Source: Zingiber officinale (taxonomy: Eukaryota; Streptophyta; Magnoliopsida; Zingiberales; Zingiberaceae). Taken from it: 64,000 bases of DNA. Location: positions 131,405,004 through 131,469,003 of the forward strand of contig NC_055989.1 in NCBI RefSeq assembly GCF_018446385.1, given 5' to 3'. Made by a program: the position numbers and the translations under genes. Every line of letters begins with the position of its first letter. Position 1 is the stretch's first letter. Below the pieces are notes generated by a model. That model saw nothing but the letters and a program-made list of their open reading frames with translations. It was not told where the DNA came from and did not search any database. Of the stretch, positions 35,056 through 47,600 are shown piece by piece.

Positions 35056-35895
35056 CAGAGCTGTACCTGTGTACGACGGGACCTGAAGCGCATATTAAAA
35101 AAATGACTCTTCTGCTACGATAAATAATAATAAAGTTCAATTTACAAATAACATATATATTAAATATATAAAAAAATTAAAAATAAATATATTACATCAA
35201 CAAAAAAATAATAAATATTTAAAATAATTATATAAACACTACTCATATAGATGTTTTAGAGATAAAAACAATTATCAAATCTGCATAATTCAATTGTCGA
35301 ACTCTTTCTTTCTCAATAGATAACATTGGTAGCCCATTTAGTGTATCATATAATACTGATACCAATGCGGTAGCTACAGACAGTAGCAAGACGACAAGTA
35401 GTAACCACCATGCAATTAGGTCGCAGTTCGTACAAGCGACTGAGGTAGCGTGTGACAGCCCCGTGCTATGCAATTAAGTCACGCGAACAAAGGTCAACTG
35501 CCAACCCGCATCGAGTGAGATAGCCACTGTGAGAATCGACGCGATTAGGTCGCACAAACGATTCTTGTTGCATGATTAGGTTACAATTAGTGTCACGTGT
35601 TGCAAGACGAAGAAGATGGTCGAAGAAGAAGATTATGATTACCTCTTGTTCCGTGGATCTGTGCCTTAGTAGAAAGAACACCGAAAAAGAAATCACGTGC
35701 AAAGAATAGCAACACCGAAGAATAAATTATGTGCAAATAAGAGTCATGCGTCAATGTGTGCCTCGGAACTGTGAGAATAGGTTTAACGACCATTTAGGAT
35801 TCATATCTCTCATTTTTTTAATAAAATAATGGGCCCTTCATTGGGCTGGGCCCTGAGGCGATCGCCTCTCTGGCCTCATGGAAGTTACGGCCCTG
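35056..35895. mobile_element. Non-autonomous hAT transposon
   Basis: 840 bases flanked by a perfect 8-bp duplication GTCATGCT (35048-35055 and 35896-35903), the size hAT transposases leave. The ends are CAGAGCTGTACC and the inverse of CAGGGCCGTAAC, imperfect short inverted repeats of the hAT CAG...CTG type. The right subterminal region CCCTGAGGCGATCGCCTC is palindromic. No transposase is encoded. Confidence 0.85.
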
Positions 35896-35903
35896 GTCAT
35901 GCT

Positions 35904-38900
35904 TAATTCTTGATTTATTTTTACAAAAATAGTTAATAAAATTAACATAATATTTATTTTTTTCATATCAAATCAATTTAATCCTTCTTTAATATTGTTC
36001 ATTCTAGTAAAAGATGAGTTACTTGAACGGAGATAATTCAGTCTGTTTATAATTGACCGTTAATTGATTATAAAGTAAGAGAATTTTTTTTTTCCAAGAA
36101 TACGATTCGTTATGAATTAATCATACGCTATTATAATAAATAATCCAATAAGAACTTGTTTAATATTTGCTTATAATTTGATGGTTGATTTTAATTGCTT
36201 CAATATATTTTACATTCATTTCTTTGTCATCACCTAACTTATTATAAGTGGTATTTTCATAGTCTCACAGATTAACTTAGTTAATAGGTCTTATATTGAT
36301 TTCCAATGGATACATCATGTTTTATTGATTATCTTAACCCTTCCTTATATGTGCTATTGCTGCTGGATAAAATCTTCATGATTTATCTTCCTTCTAGATG
36401 GTAAGAGGCCACCAGCGAAATGACGATTTCATTTTTTACTATTAATAAATGGTATTTTCATTTTTCAACTTCATCCCTGAATCATCATCATCCCTCTTTA
36501 TCTTACTCAACTATTCTTATTGCATTATTGATTTCGCTTGAATTCGAATTCACTTTCATTAATCGCTTTCATTTATATTATAATTCAGATATCTAATCTT
36601 TCAGATTGATTACTTTTAAAGATGATTGATTCAGCTCCATGAAAATTTCACATTAACTGTCAAGATATATTATGGATGTTGACTGATGACTCAACATCAA
36701 AAGATAAGGTTCAAGGGTGAACTAGGTTGGCTCCAAGCAGCTTAAATAAATTTAACCTTTTGATATTAAATGTATTTTAACAATCTTCAAATTTTAAACT
36801 TTTCTTCTCACTTTCTAATCTCTTCCATCTACTTTTTTACTAAGCCAATTTGATTCAATTATTAAAATTTTGATTTCCATTATACAAAACCAAGTACTCA
36901 ACTTGCCACTATGAAAGTGTTTATTGAAAGGAAGGAAAACAATCCTAACACAACTTGCAAGTGTGCCATGATTTTTTTTTGATAAACCTTACCTGGGGCG
37001 AACAAAATCTCAATTAAATTGAAAAAACTAATCAAATTAATTATATTAAAAAATTCGATTGGATTAATTTGGAAATCTATATTTTTAAAAATTTCAATTA
37101 TTTTGATTTATTTGGTTCAATCTCAATTTTAAAATTCAAAATTTGGTTACATTGAACCGGTTCAACATATCAATCAACCGTTGGCCCAAGTCTATAATAT
37201 TTTTTTAAAAAAAAAATCCCTAAACCGTGTAATAATAAAATCACGACTTGTTAGGATCAATCGAATAAAATCAGTCGGTTGTTGGACTAATAAATCGGAT
37301 AGTAAATTTAATAGTCGAGTGATGCAATTAATTGACGTCCACAATCAAACACAGTAAATTCAACAATCGATCAGGTGCAATCGACTGCTCACATAACAAG
37401 ACTGCTAATGAAGGAGTAATTAACCGTCTGTTGTTAATGAAAAAAATAGTCGATTACTTAATAATTCAGTAGTTAATTTGATAGATTACCAAATTAATCG
37501 ATTTTATATCAGTTTGGTTTATTTAGTTTTAATGACAAAATTTATCCAAAAACTAATTTAAGTAATTCAGTTTCAATTTCATAGGTTCTATTTTAATCCA
37601 ATGCTCAACCTAGTCCTTTGTGTGCCGCTGAGACAAGTGCGAGGTACATGTATTGTTGCCATGAAGAATATGCTGGATAAAAAATTAGGGTTGCACCCTT
37701 TTTTGTGAATTGAGGCACATGAAGACCTGCCATATTGCCTCAAGCTTTGATAACAAAAGGACTATGATTAGGCATGTGTATTGATATACGTGTGAGATTC
37801 CATTCAAAGTTAAAGTTGATCGTTAAAAGGAGGAGAGATTTTTCTTTTCCACTAAGAAAAAGGTTGATGTGAAGCATGTGGCACCAGATGGAACAATTTT
37901 AGGCACAGAATGTTGACACAATTTTTGTTTGGATTAGTCATATCAATATCATAATTTATTAAATGTTTTTATAACTTCATCCTCTAGATGCAATTGAAAG
38001 GTCACAACAAATGGGTCATAATCTTGCATTTAATCTATCTAAATCCATACCAGTGATGATAATATTGTTTAAATTATAAACTATATATTTTTTCCATAAT
38101 CCAATGGGCACCCTAATCAAATAACTCCTAGAGAACCTTTACTGAGGAATCTTATCCTAGAAAGAAAGAGACAATATTCACAGAGCTCATAATTCATTGA
38201 CGAGAAGAAACAATGATGGTGTTTTGATATGAGGTTGCAGAGGAGATCTCATGGAAGATATTGTGGCAAGTGAAGGGGAGTAATCTGAGAGAACAAATCT
38301 TGTCTCCATATCTTTAAATGCAATCAAATTCCAAAACCCTTCTCTATCTTTTCCCTGTCAAGGCATCCACATCTTTGGTTGTGTTGGTGGACACCAAGAG
38401 ATAAGGTGATGTTACTAACACATGGTGTGTGCGCGCGCATTGTGGCAGGATTAAATGCATTCAGCAGACAAGAGGAGTACGTGTCTCTATCTCATTGTCA
38501 TCTTTGATGTGCAGTTGAAGGTAAACAAAAGACGTAAATAAGAAAGAAAAAAAATAGTTTTTTACCTCACAGAGATTGGTCGGTGAAGTAACGACGAAGA
38601 ACTTGAACCTTTGGGTGGCATTTAAGAGAGGGTTGCCTTGAGCCATGATGGCAATATTAAATGCCAATTGATCAGGTTCAGCTGGCTAAGGATGGAGCTA
38701 AAAGAGTTAGCTTGTTCTATGCAAACAACATGACATGCATTCAGATATGAATCTATTGAGAACATTTTGACAATATTAAAGCTGAGTTTGAGTAACAAGG
38801 AAGAACTTGAACCTTGAGAGAATACAGTGATGGTTGGCTGTTGAGGTGCCAATCGATCGGGTCCAGTTCGTCCACAGATGATGCCAAAAGAGACAGATTG

Positions 38901-39340
38901 GTCGATGCATTTGGATGTGATCCAATGAGAGCATTTAACAAAACTGAAGCCTAGAAAAAAAAAATGAAAGCAACTAACAAGTCTGTTACTTTGTAAAGAT
39001 TTTCTAATACTTTTTTTTTTTACTGAGAACTTGATTAATTGACCTGTGGAAATCTGAAGGCAATGATGGCAGCTCAGAACGATCTGTTGCACTACCAAAC
39101 AACTTTTCAGCTGATGAGTCAATTGCCCAGCAATAAATCATGCTTCTCTCCACAGGATCCATCACATGCCATTCTTCTGGTCTTTCTTCACAAAGGGATG
39201 GGGATGGAATTGACTACACCTCCATCCACACCCATGTATAAAATTATACCCAACACCACCTCTTCTCCAGACACAGACACGGCCACAGAGAGCAAAAGGC
39301 CAAAGGAAAAGTGACCCCGAAATCCTTATTAGCTGTGAGA
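35904..39340. other. AT-rich intergenic DNA
   Basis: No gene was recognised. The stretch 37000-37620 is rich in CAATCGA/TCGATT-like strings and may be a decayed element. A degenerate direct duplication lies at 38580-38960. Confidence 0.4.
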
Positions 39341-39770
39341 TTCTCTCGGGCATTTCCTCATACAATTACCAGTTACAGCCCGCCTTCTTATAAATTATAA
39401 TTCTCCCAGGCATTTCCTCAAACAATTGCAGCTTTTCCTCTTAGGAATTCTCGCAGGCAATTGCAGCTTTTTCTTCGTATGAATTTTCTCAGTCATTTTC
39501 TCAAGCAATTGCAGCTTCCCTTCTCATAAATTCTATCTGGAATTTCCCCAAGCAATTGCAGCACCCATTCCTATGATTTCTCTCTCAGGCATTTGTTTAA
39601 ACAATTGCAAGCTTCCCTTCTTATGATTTTCTCAGGCATTTCCTCGAACACTTGCTGCGTCTCTTCTCATAACTCTCTCAGGCATTTCCTCGAACAGTTC
39701 CAGTTGCCGAGTTGCAGGTAGCATTCTCAATAATTCTCTAAGGCATTTCATCGAACATTTATCGCGCACT
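39341..39770 (+). repeat. Tandem repeats in the leader of the second RING-H2 gene
   Basis: About nine degenerate units of about 46 bases built on TTCTCAGGCATTTCCTC, AARCAATTGCAGCTTC and a CTTCTTATAA tail run right up to the ATG at 39777. They probably form the promoter and 5' leader. Confidence 0.8.
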
Positions 39771-39776
39771 TCTGCC

Positions 39777-40244
39777 ATGGGCTTCCCCGTCTGCTACTCA
39801 GAGCTTCCCAAGCTGCTCCTCCACCTGCTGTTCCTATTGGCTCACCTGCGGAGGTTCCTCAACTGGGTCTCCAGTTGCCTCGGCCTCTCGGACCCCGAAA
39901 GCGACCTCCACCAGGAGGCGGATCGCTGCTTGCTCCTGCCCCCGGTGCCGGCCGAGCTCATCCAGGAGCTCTCCCCCGCTACCCGCTTCGAAAACCTGGC
40001 GGGCGGCAACATCTGCTGCTGCGCCGTGTGCCTGTCCGAGTTCGAGCCTGCGGACAAGGTCCGGCGAATGAGCGACTGCCGTCACATCTTCCACCGCCAC
40101 TGCGTCGACCGGTGGCTCGAGCACGGGCAGTGCACCTGCCCCCTCTGCCGCGCCCCGCTCTTCCCATCACAACCGCCCTCCGCCGCCGCTGACGAAGACT
40201 TCCCGTGCTCCGTCCCGCTGCCGCTAGGGTTGCCCTCGCCCTAG
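39777..40244 (+). CDS. RING-H2 finger protein, BRH1-like E3 ubiquitin ligase
   Basis: A single-exon gene of 155 residues beginning MGFPVCYSELPKLLLHLLFL, where the leucine-rich segment (residues 11-23) is a likely membrane anchor. The RING-H2 finger has C82, C85, C101, H103, H106, C109, C121 and C124, the same spacing as in the gene at 29957, with Trp113 and Pro122 in the E2-contact positions. The predicted activity is ubiquitin transfer to an unknown target at a membrane. The gene is GC-rich and intronless. The start is fixed by the conserved MGFP motif. The upstream leader is a tandem repeat array, unlike that of the paralogue. Confidence 0.9.
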   Translation: MGFPVCYSELPKLLLHLLFLLAHLRRFLNWVSSCLGLSDPESDLHQEADRCLLLPPVPAELIQELSPATRFENLAGGNICCCAVCLSEFEPADKVRRMSDCRHIFHRHCVDRWLEHGQCTCPLCRAPLFPSQPPSAAADEDFPCSVPLPLGLPSP

Positions 40245-41604
40245 GAAACTTGTTCATATCTGCTCTGCCTTGGAGAAGACTGATGGAGATGGATTGAAGT
40301 TCCGGAATTTGATCATGAAGGACGATCCAAGAACAATTGGAGATCGAGGGAGGAGTCTGGTATGAGATTGTGGATCGAATCATGGAATCCCTCTGCTCTG
40401 TTCCTTCTTCCGGGTTGGCCGGCTGAAGTTTTGTTGTTGTTGAAGAAAACCTGTGAGCGCTTCAAAATTTCACGAAACAAATGTCTTTTCTTTTTCTTCC
40501 TTAGTTTCTGAATATGATGACGTGATTTTGTGCATTTTTATTAGGGAAATCATATTTAGTTCGATAAATCTAGGTAGAAATTTTTAGGGTTTATGAATCT
40601 GTCTGTGCAAATAGTTTATCAAAATTTATATCAAATATATATATTTTTAATCATTCAAACAAAAATACTTAACACTGCCAAAGGGATTTTTTAAGAGGGG
40701 AACAGAAACAAAGAAAGAAATGATGAAAAAAAAATTATTAAATCATTTTATTAAATATCAATGAGATCATATCTAAATCACAATCCCTAGTTCGTCGGGA
40801 TAGAAAAAGAAAGGAAAGAGTTAATATTCATGGTTTGGAGATGATATGATCCGACGTATGAATGTATATTATGTATTTCAGTTGGCCTTAACGACCAAGT
40901 GAGAAAATGGTTCGATGGATTGGAGGTTGGTTTCAAAGGATGTGACTCGACAAATTCAAACTTACAAAGCAATTAGAGTTTGACCTAAGGTCACAAGTAT
41001 TAAAGCTAGACACAACCGTTCATCTAACCTTTTGTAGATATGGACCTATGTGAGTGATATGGTACGATGGATTGTATTAATGTATTAACTGCCAGATAAG
41101 CTGCACAAGCTTTTTAGGCTACGGTGCAACGGAAAGATACTAAATTGTCAACCAAATATTTGTATTTTGATATCTAATTATAATACATTTATAGAAAAAA
41201 AATTTTCAAATAAGACATGCAACTACAGAATACTAGACTTCTGAGCTGCTCGTCATGAGCACTTTCTAATTTACTCCAACGACTAATGAAAAATTTTCAT
41301 AAGAAAAAACTAGACAACCATCATTCCAGGTTTGATTCGGTGTTATTTGCTTCACCCTTTGTTTTTTTTTTATGTGCCGGACAAGATTGAGGCTTCTTAG
41401 AAACAAGAACAGACTTTTCGATGCTGTATACTACCAATTCTGTCATGGTATTTTGATCTGGGGAAATAGATGTTTCTCTCGTCTGAAACAAAATAATTCA
41501 GCAAATGCAACCCACAGATGAAGCCAGCCCTAGCCCCCAAAAGAACAGATCTAAATAAAAATATCCTCAAGTAAATATGGAATAACCTTTCCGCAGATTT
41601 CGGA
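40245..41604. other. Spacer between convergent RING-H2 and EMC2 genes
   Basis: The spacer separates the 3' ends of two converging genes. A-rich and T-rich strings are consistent with polyadenylation regions. No further gene is seen. Confidence 0.45.
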
Positions 41605-44600
41605 TCAAGAACTCAGTTTCATGTTCTTAAGCATGCTGTTGAGAAGAGGCAGCTTCTTGGGAGCCCTGTTCTTGTAGTCGCGTCGCAAAGCTTCTGCCCC
41701 CAGATATGGCAGATCGGAGCTCTCTTTCTCTTCCTTGTTCCTGCCTTTTGTTAGCTGACTGATGGCAGCGTTACACTGGAGGAGTTTGACGTGAAATGTC
41801 AGCGAGTACGATAATTGTGGGAAAGCGACAAGTAGTAGTTATCAAGGATGTCTTACCAAGCATATTCCATAGAGAGCTCTAATGTTCTTTCCTCCGCTTA
41901 GGGTGATGGCAGATGCATAGTACTTCTTGGCTGTCTGGAGATTTTCCAGGCTCCCCATGGTGTAAAGTACCTGTTGAATCAAGACACAAGACAGTGAGGA
42001 GATCACTTGAAGGGAACTTGCATGCTCTTGTAATTCATTGTCAACCGAGAAAAGGAAAATAAATTATGAGAGGATAAACTACCAAATTATTTTTATCTGA
42101 TCCGCTTGCTCGAGTGAGAAATTTGCAATTTTATTGGTCTAGAATTAGAAAGAAAACTGAAATTGCCACTATGTCTACTTGATAAAGTGGGTATCCATAA
42201 AACTGGCAAGAAACTTGGATTCCTCGTCCAAATTTTAAACCACGCAAGAACATTAACCATGGAAAATGAGAGATCTCATGGTTTTAATAATTGCCTAGCA
42301 CTTGGGATTATACATTCGTTAAATCAACCTTTCAAATATATTTTGAATACTCTCTCTAGTTTTTCTTTGTCTTCCGTTTGTAAGATTTCACTAAACTGAA
42401 AATTTCAAGCTACCACCTGTGATCATAGTTAAGTCTCAAAATTGATGGTTTAACATTGAAAAAGAAAATCTGGCATATACCTTATACATTATCCCGAAAG
42501 CTGATATCAATGAGATGATTAGGCGATAACAAAGATAAGTAATTTTAATATCCAACCAAATAGAGAGTTCATTTCATCATATTCACACACATCTTCTCTA
42601 CTCTTAATCTCAATTTCGTATTCTCTATAGTTTTTGTCTTCATTTCTACACACTTTCATTTCCAATTTTCAATTACAATGGAGGAGGCCGTGGAGGTGCA
42701 TCATCTCGAGCTTGGAAGGGAAAGGAAATAGTGAATTCACGGGAGGAGGGCCCCAACATTTAATCCACCGATGATGAGATTGAATCCGACACCCGAAACA
42801 CAAGGAAGTACCGATGCAATTACTTTTAAGATTCGGAAACTTTCTCCTCTAAAGTCTTCTATTTTCACTAAACATTTTAAGAATGTCACTTTTCTGTCGG
42901 GAGAAATGCGTGCAAAATGTAAGCACTGCAATGTTTCCTACAAATTCCAAGCCGACGACGGCTATGGATCGTTGAAACGACATGTAGAAACGAAGCACCC
43001 GACGGAATATGGACTCAATCATTCTCAAACACAATTATCAAGATTTTCTTCAACTAGCGGTACTACTGATTCCGGTTTATGTTTATATTCGGATAATAAA
43101 TTAAGAGAATCATTAGATAAATTTATTTCCGTAGAACATCTTTCTTTTAGTTTTAGATTTAAATGTACGTTTGAAGATTTTTATAAAGAATCTCTTAATC
43201 CATGTACTAAACGTGTTCATAGGACTACACTTACTCGTACAATTAAAAAATTAGTAAAACAAGAAAAAAAAATTAATTGATGAATTTAGTAAATTAAATA
43301 ATATTTTTTTTTTATGTTCCGATATTAGTAATGATCATTGACAAATATACTCGCATATGGGTGTGACTTGCCATTGGATTGATAACTCTTGGAACCTCCA
43401 AAAAAAGATTGTTAGCTTAGAGAGTTTTTGATGAATCATATAATGCTCATAACATCGCACAATTATTATGTTTAATTTTAGAAAAATATGGATTAACTCA
43501 TAAAATATTTTCAATATTATTAGATAATGCTAGTTCCAATACCACTTGTATAGATGATCTAAAATTTGTTTGTCATCTATTATTGGTGGTTTATTTTTTC
43601 ATATTCGTTGTGTATGCCATGTTTTAAATTTATATGTTCAAGATGAATTAAAAATTTTAGAAAATTATATTAAACAAATTAGAATTGCAATTTCTTATTT
43701 ATGGTCTCATCCATAAACAATAGGGTAGGTTTTGTAAAATTAATGGAATGAGACCTAAAAAATTTCCACGTGATGTACCAATATGTTAGAATTCAACATA
43801 CCAATTATTACATAATTCATTTCAATATAAAGAATTATTATGTTTATTTTTTGCACAAAATACTAATACTAATATATATTTATTTTCACAACAATGGAAT
43901 ATTTATAGTAGTATTTGTGAAATTTTAAAAGTATTTAATGATGCAACCAAACACTTTCCGGTGTTTATTATCCCACTGCTCAATTAGTTTTAGAAAATTT
44001 TTCTAATATAGTATTAGTTTTAAATGAACATATTAATAATGAATTTTTATCTTCTTACATCTTAGCTATGAAAACTAAATAGGAAAAACATTTTTATTTT
44101 ATTCATGAAATTTATTTAATTGCATTTGCTTTAAATCCTAGATTTAAATTAGAAGTTTTACGAGAAATGTTAACTTTATATTATGACACTTTAATTCAAT
44201 TAAAGATTCTTCTCCTCCTGATCCAGTTAATATTATATATAATGTTAGAATTTATTTAGATGATATTTATAACTAATATTATGCAAAATATGGAATACAA
44301 ATTAATATTTCTGAAATACAAAGTTTACAAAAGCACAACTTTTATTAAAAGAACGGACGAAATGTCCACGACGATCCTCAAGTTCCACGGAGGAACTTGA
44401 GAATTATTTTACAACTTGTTTTGATTTTAATGAAACAGATAGCGAAAATTTCAATATCTTAAAGTGGTGGTCGCAGAAGGCTCAAAGCTTCCCGTTCTCT
44501 CCGTGATCGCCAAAGAAATTTTAGCTTGTCCAGTGTCAACTGTTGCTGTGGAGCAAACGTTCAGTGCCGACGGCAACATATTAATGACGATCAACTTTGT

Positions 44601-47600
44601 CTCCCGACTCATTGGAAGCCCAAGACGATAGCACCAGAGCCGAGAAAAGAATCAAAGGAATGCAACTTTCAGATGACGAAGTCAAAGATTTTGATACTGA
44701 AGGAACGAATATAACAGGAACGGGAAATGGAATCGAGCGATAATGTAAAAGGGTAACAATGTAAAAGAACTACGTGGACTTTGATTCCCCTATACCCTAA
44801 GGCGATACGTAGGCAGCTTAAATAAGTGTAAGCCCTTTTTTAAAATAATTTTTATTTTTTTTAATATAATAATCTTGAATCATGGCAAACCGTGAACCGT
44901 AATCGTCTTGGGTGGTTAAGGTTAAGGGTTGACCTGCCAGGAACCGTCGAACCGACGGTTCCGAACCGTGGTCAAGTCTACCACCAAATCAAGAGAACAC
45001 ATTAACTACTTGATAGATCCAACTATTGGTCCAACTCAAGTTAATAATAGTTCTTCCTTGTCATTAGCCCACAATTCTGCTTGCATTGACAGTCTCGCTC
45101 ATATAAGGCTTGGACATCTTGCAAATGCTCAAATTGTAATTGACGATCTAGTCAACATCATGTGGTCTCTCCATCAAAGGCTGTCATTTTCAATTGGATC
45201 ACCTACTACAATGTCTAGAACTATACTATACCTCTACTGCTATCAAGTATAGCAACTAGTTGAAATGAGAAATAAAATCTATTAAGGTGTTAGGTCCAAA
45301 ATGCTTCAAAAATAAAAATAGTAGTTTTCAAATAAACAAAAATCCAAGTAAGGTGTCAAATTTATAAACAAGACTGTATCAACTACTGCTCTCCTAAGGG
45401 AGAAGCATTAAATTAAGAATGTTAAATGCATTAGAAACCATCTGTACATGGAAGAATAGCAATTAAGAACATGAATGAATTGCCAAGATCGTTGAAAGCT
45501 ACTTGCCTCTGCATACGCTAGATGATACGGAGAAACTGTTGGTTGAGACAGTATCAGCTCCTCGTAACAAAAGGCTGCTTGCTTATACCTGAATGGGAAG
45601 AAAAGTTAGAAAAACATAAATAAGCAGTAAAATATGCTAAACGGTATTACAAAATGACAATCAAGATGCCTCACATTTGTAGAGACACATAGATCTCAGC
45701 CAGTTCTCTCCAGGCATCATGATCCGCCATAAATCTAATATAATGTCAAACAATTCACAATGTGTTAGTAACAAAAGATTGTAATGCAACATAACAAAGA
45801 AAATTCAAATACTAATGGATAAGTCCCCACATGTCTAAGTACTTGTTGAGAAAATCAACAGCAACTTTCATATCTCCTCGTGCTTTTGCAATAGCAACCA
45901 TTCTCTTGAAGATTATCTGCACAGTGTAGGTATAAGACTTACAATTCGTTGTTCAAGAAATTCATAAAAAAGCCATAACATCTAAAGAGCAAACAAATAT
46001 TAAAGAAACCCAATTAACTTGGTCAAATCACAAGTTGCATTTAGCACCACAAATTGATAGTATTATGCCATCAAACACTGATCGAGCATATGTCAGCAAA
46101 CTCAACCTAACAAGAATTTAACATTCAGACCTACAACCAAGTGTTTTTCATTCAAAACTCAGAATGAAACAGGAAAGATTATTCAGAGATTGAGATTCGA
46201 GAACGCACCTGATCAAGTGGGTTGTCTTCTAGAAGGCGTGCATATACTTTTTCTGCTTCGGCCAAAGCACCTTTGGCCTCAAGCAGCATTCCCTCTAGTC
46301 TTCCTGAAAATTTTTGCAAAAATATGTAACTATAAAGTCCTAAAATAACTAGTATCAATAAAGGGCAGCCCGGTGCACAAAGCTCCCGCCAATGTATGGT
46401 CCCGGAGAAGGGTTGACCAAAATAATTAGTATCAATCTTTGAACAAAATCAACAAGCATTTGCATAGTAAACCTTAAATGTAACTGAAAGCATGGTAACT
46501 TCATAATAACATTTTGCAGGTTGAAGAAACCACAAAACATTTTGCTTCTCTATGTCTTGTTTATCTACTATTAGATATTCTTTCCATTGTGTGTCTATGA
46601 ATCTGCTCAAGTGCTAACATTTGCAACAAGCCATTTCACAAGAGCAAAAGAACAACATTCAATTGGCAGTGCCAAAGGCAAGGTAGAAGTGATGGTTGAA
46701 GAATCTAAGTGTTTATACTTAAAAATGGTAACTCTAATGTCAATCAACAAGCTAATGACAAGAAAATTAAAAAACTAAAGAAAAACCTAAATCCTGACTT
46801 AAAGAGTTAAGACAACAGGCGGTCCAAAAGGATACTTGACTAGTGTTCTCTACAGCTTGGGTCATGCCTCAGTGTTGCAAAGAAGGTTGACTTAGCATAA
46901 CCTATTAGGCACAGATGTTTCAACCTTCACAAACTGCTGTGCTGGATCTTTTAGATATCCTAGGGGATCAACTGAATCTAACAACCCAAACATTTGCAAT
47001 AGGTTTAGCAATTTAACAAAGCTTTGTTGACCTTGCTGACTCCAAAAGAAATAATGTAGTTGCTTATTTATTTTAGAAGATGACGAACTGTTTAGTGTTG
47101 ATATATATTAATATTTATGAAAAAAAATGGAAAAGCTCACCAATTCTTAGGCTTCCAGGGAATTCCTTAGAGAGAACTGCTATACAATCCTGCAAGAAAA
47201 AAAAGATACCAAGTTACTATAAAATGTTGAAAATTTAAGGAGAAAATAATGGAAAACATGCTCTCTTTTTTTTCTACTCCAGACAATCACTTAAAATTGA
47301 CATCCTAATAACCGTTAAAATGCTTCTCAATTTCCATAGACTTTCTGAAAGACCGTGCAATAACAGGAAGTACTTTGAATAGAGCAAAGATAAAAAACTT
47401 CTTCAGGCCGTCAAACATTTGTTTAGAACTTTTTCTCACACGCATGATGTTAACAGCTATATAACACACATTCATATACCAAATGAATAAATGGGTGGGT
47501 CAAGTGGTCAATAAAAAATTCAGCAATTTCCAAGCTAATCATATTAAAAGGCACCTATACAGGTGAGAGTGCAAAAAACATAATAAAACTTCGCAGTACG

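Noticed and set aside
39834-40383. Frames opposite or overlapping the second RING-H2 gene
   Set aside because: They are shadows of the GC-rich RING gene without conserved motifs.
44929-45252. 107-codon plus-strand frame in EMC2 intron 7
   Set aside because: No recognisable domain. It follows the decayed hAT and is likely chance or transposon remnant.
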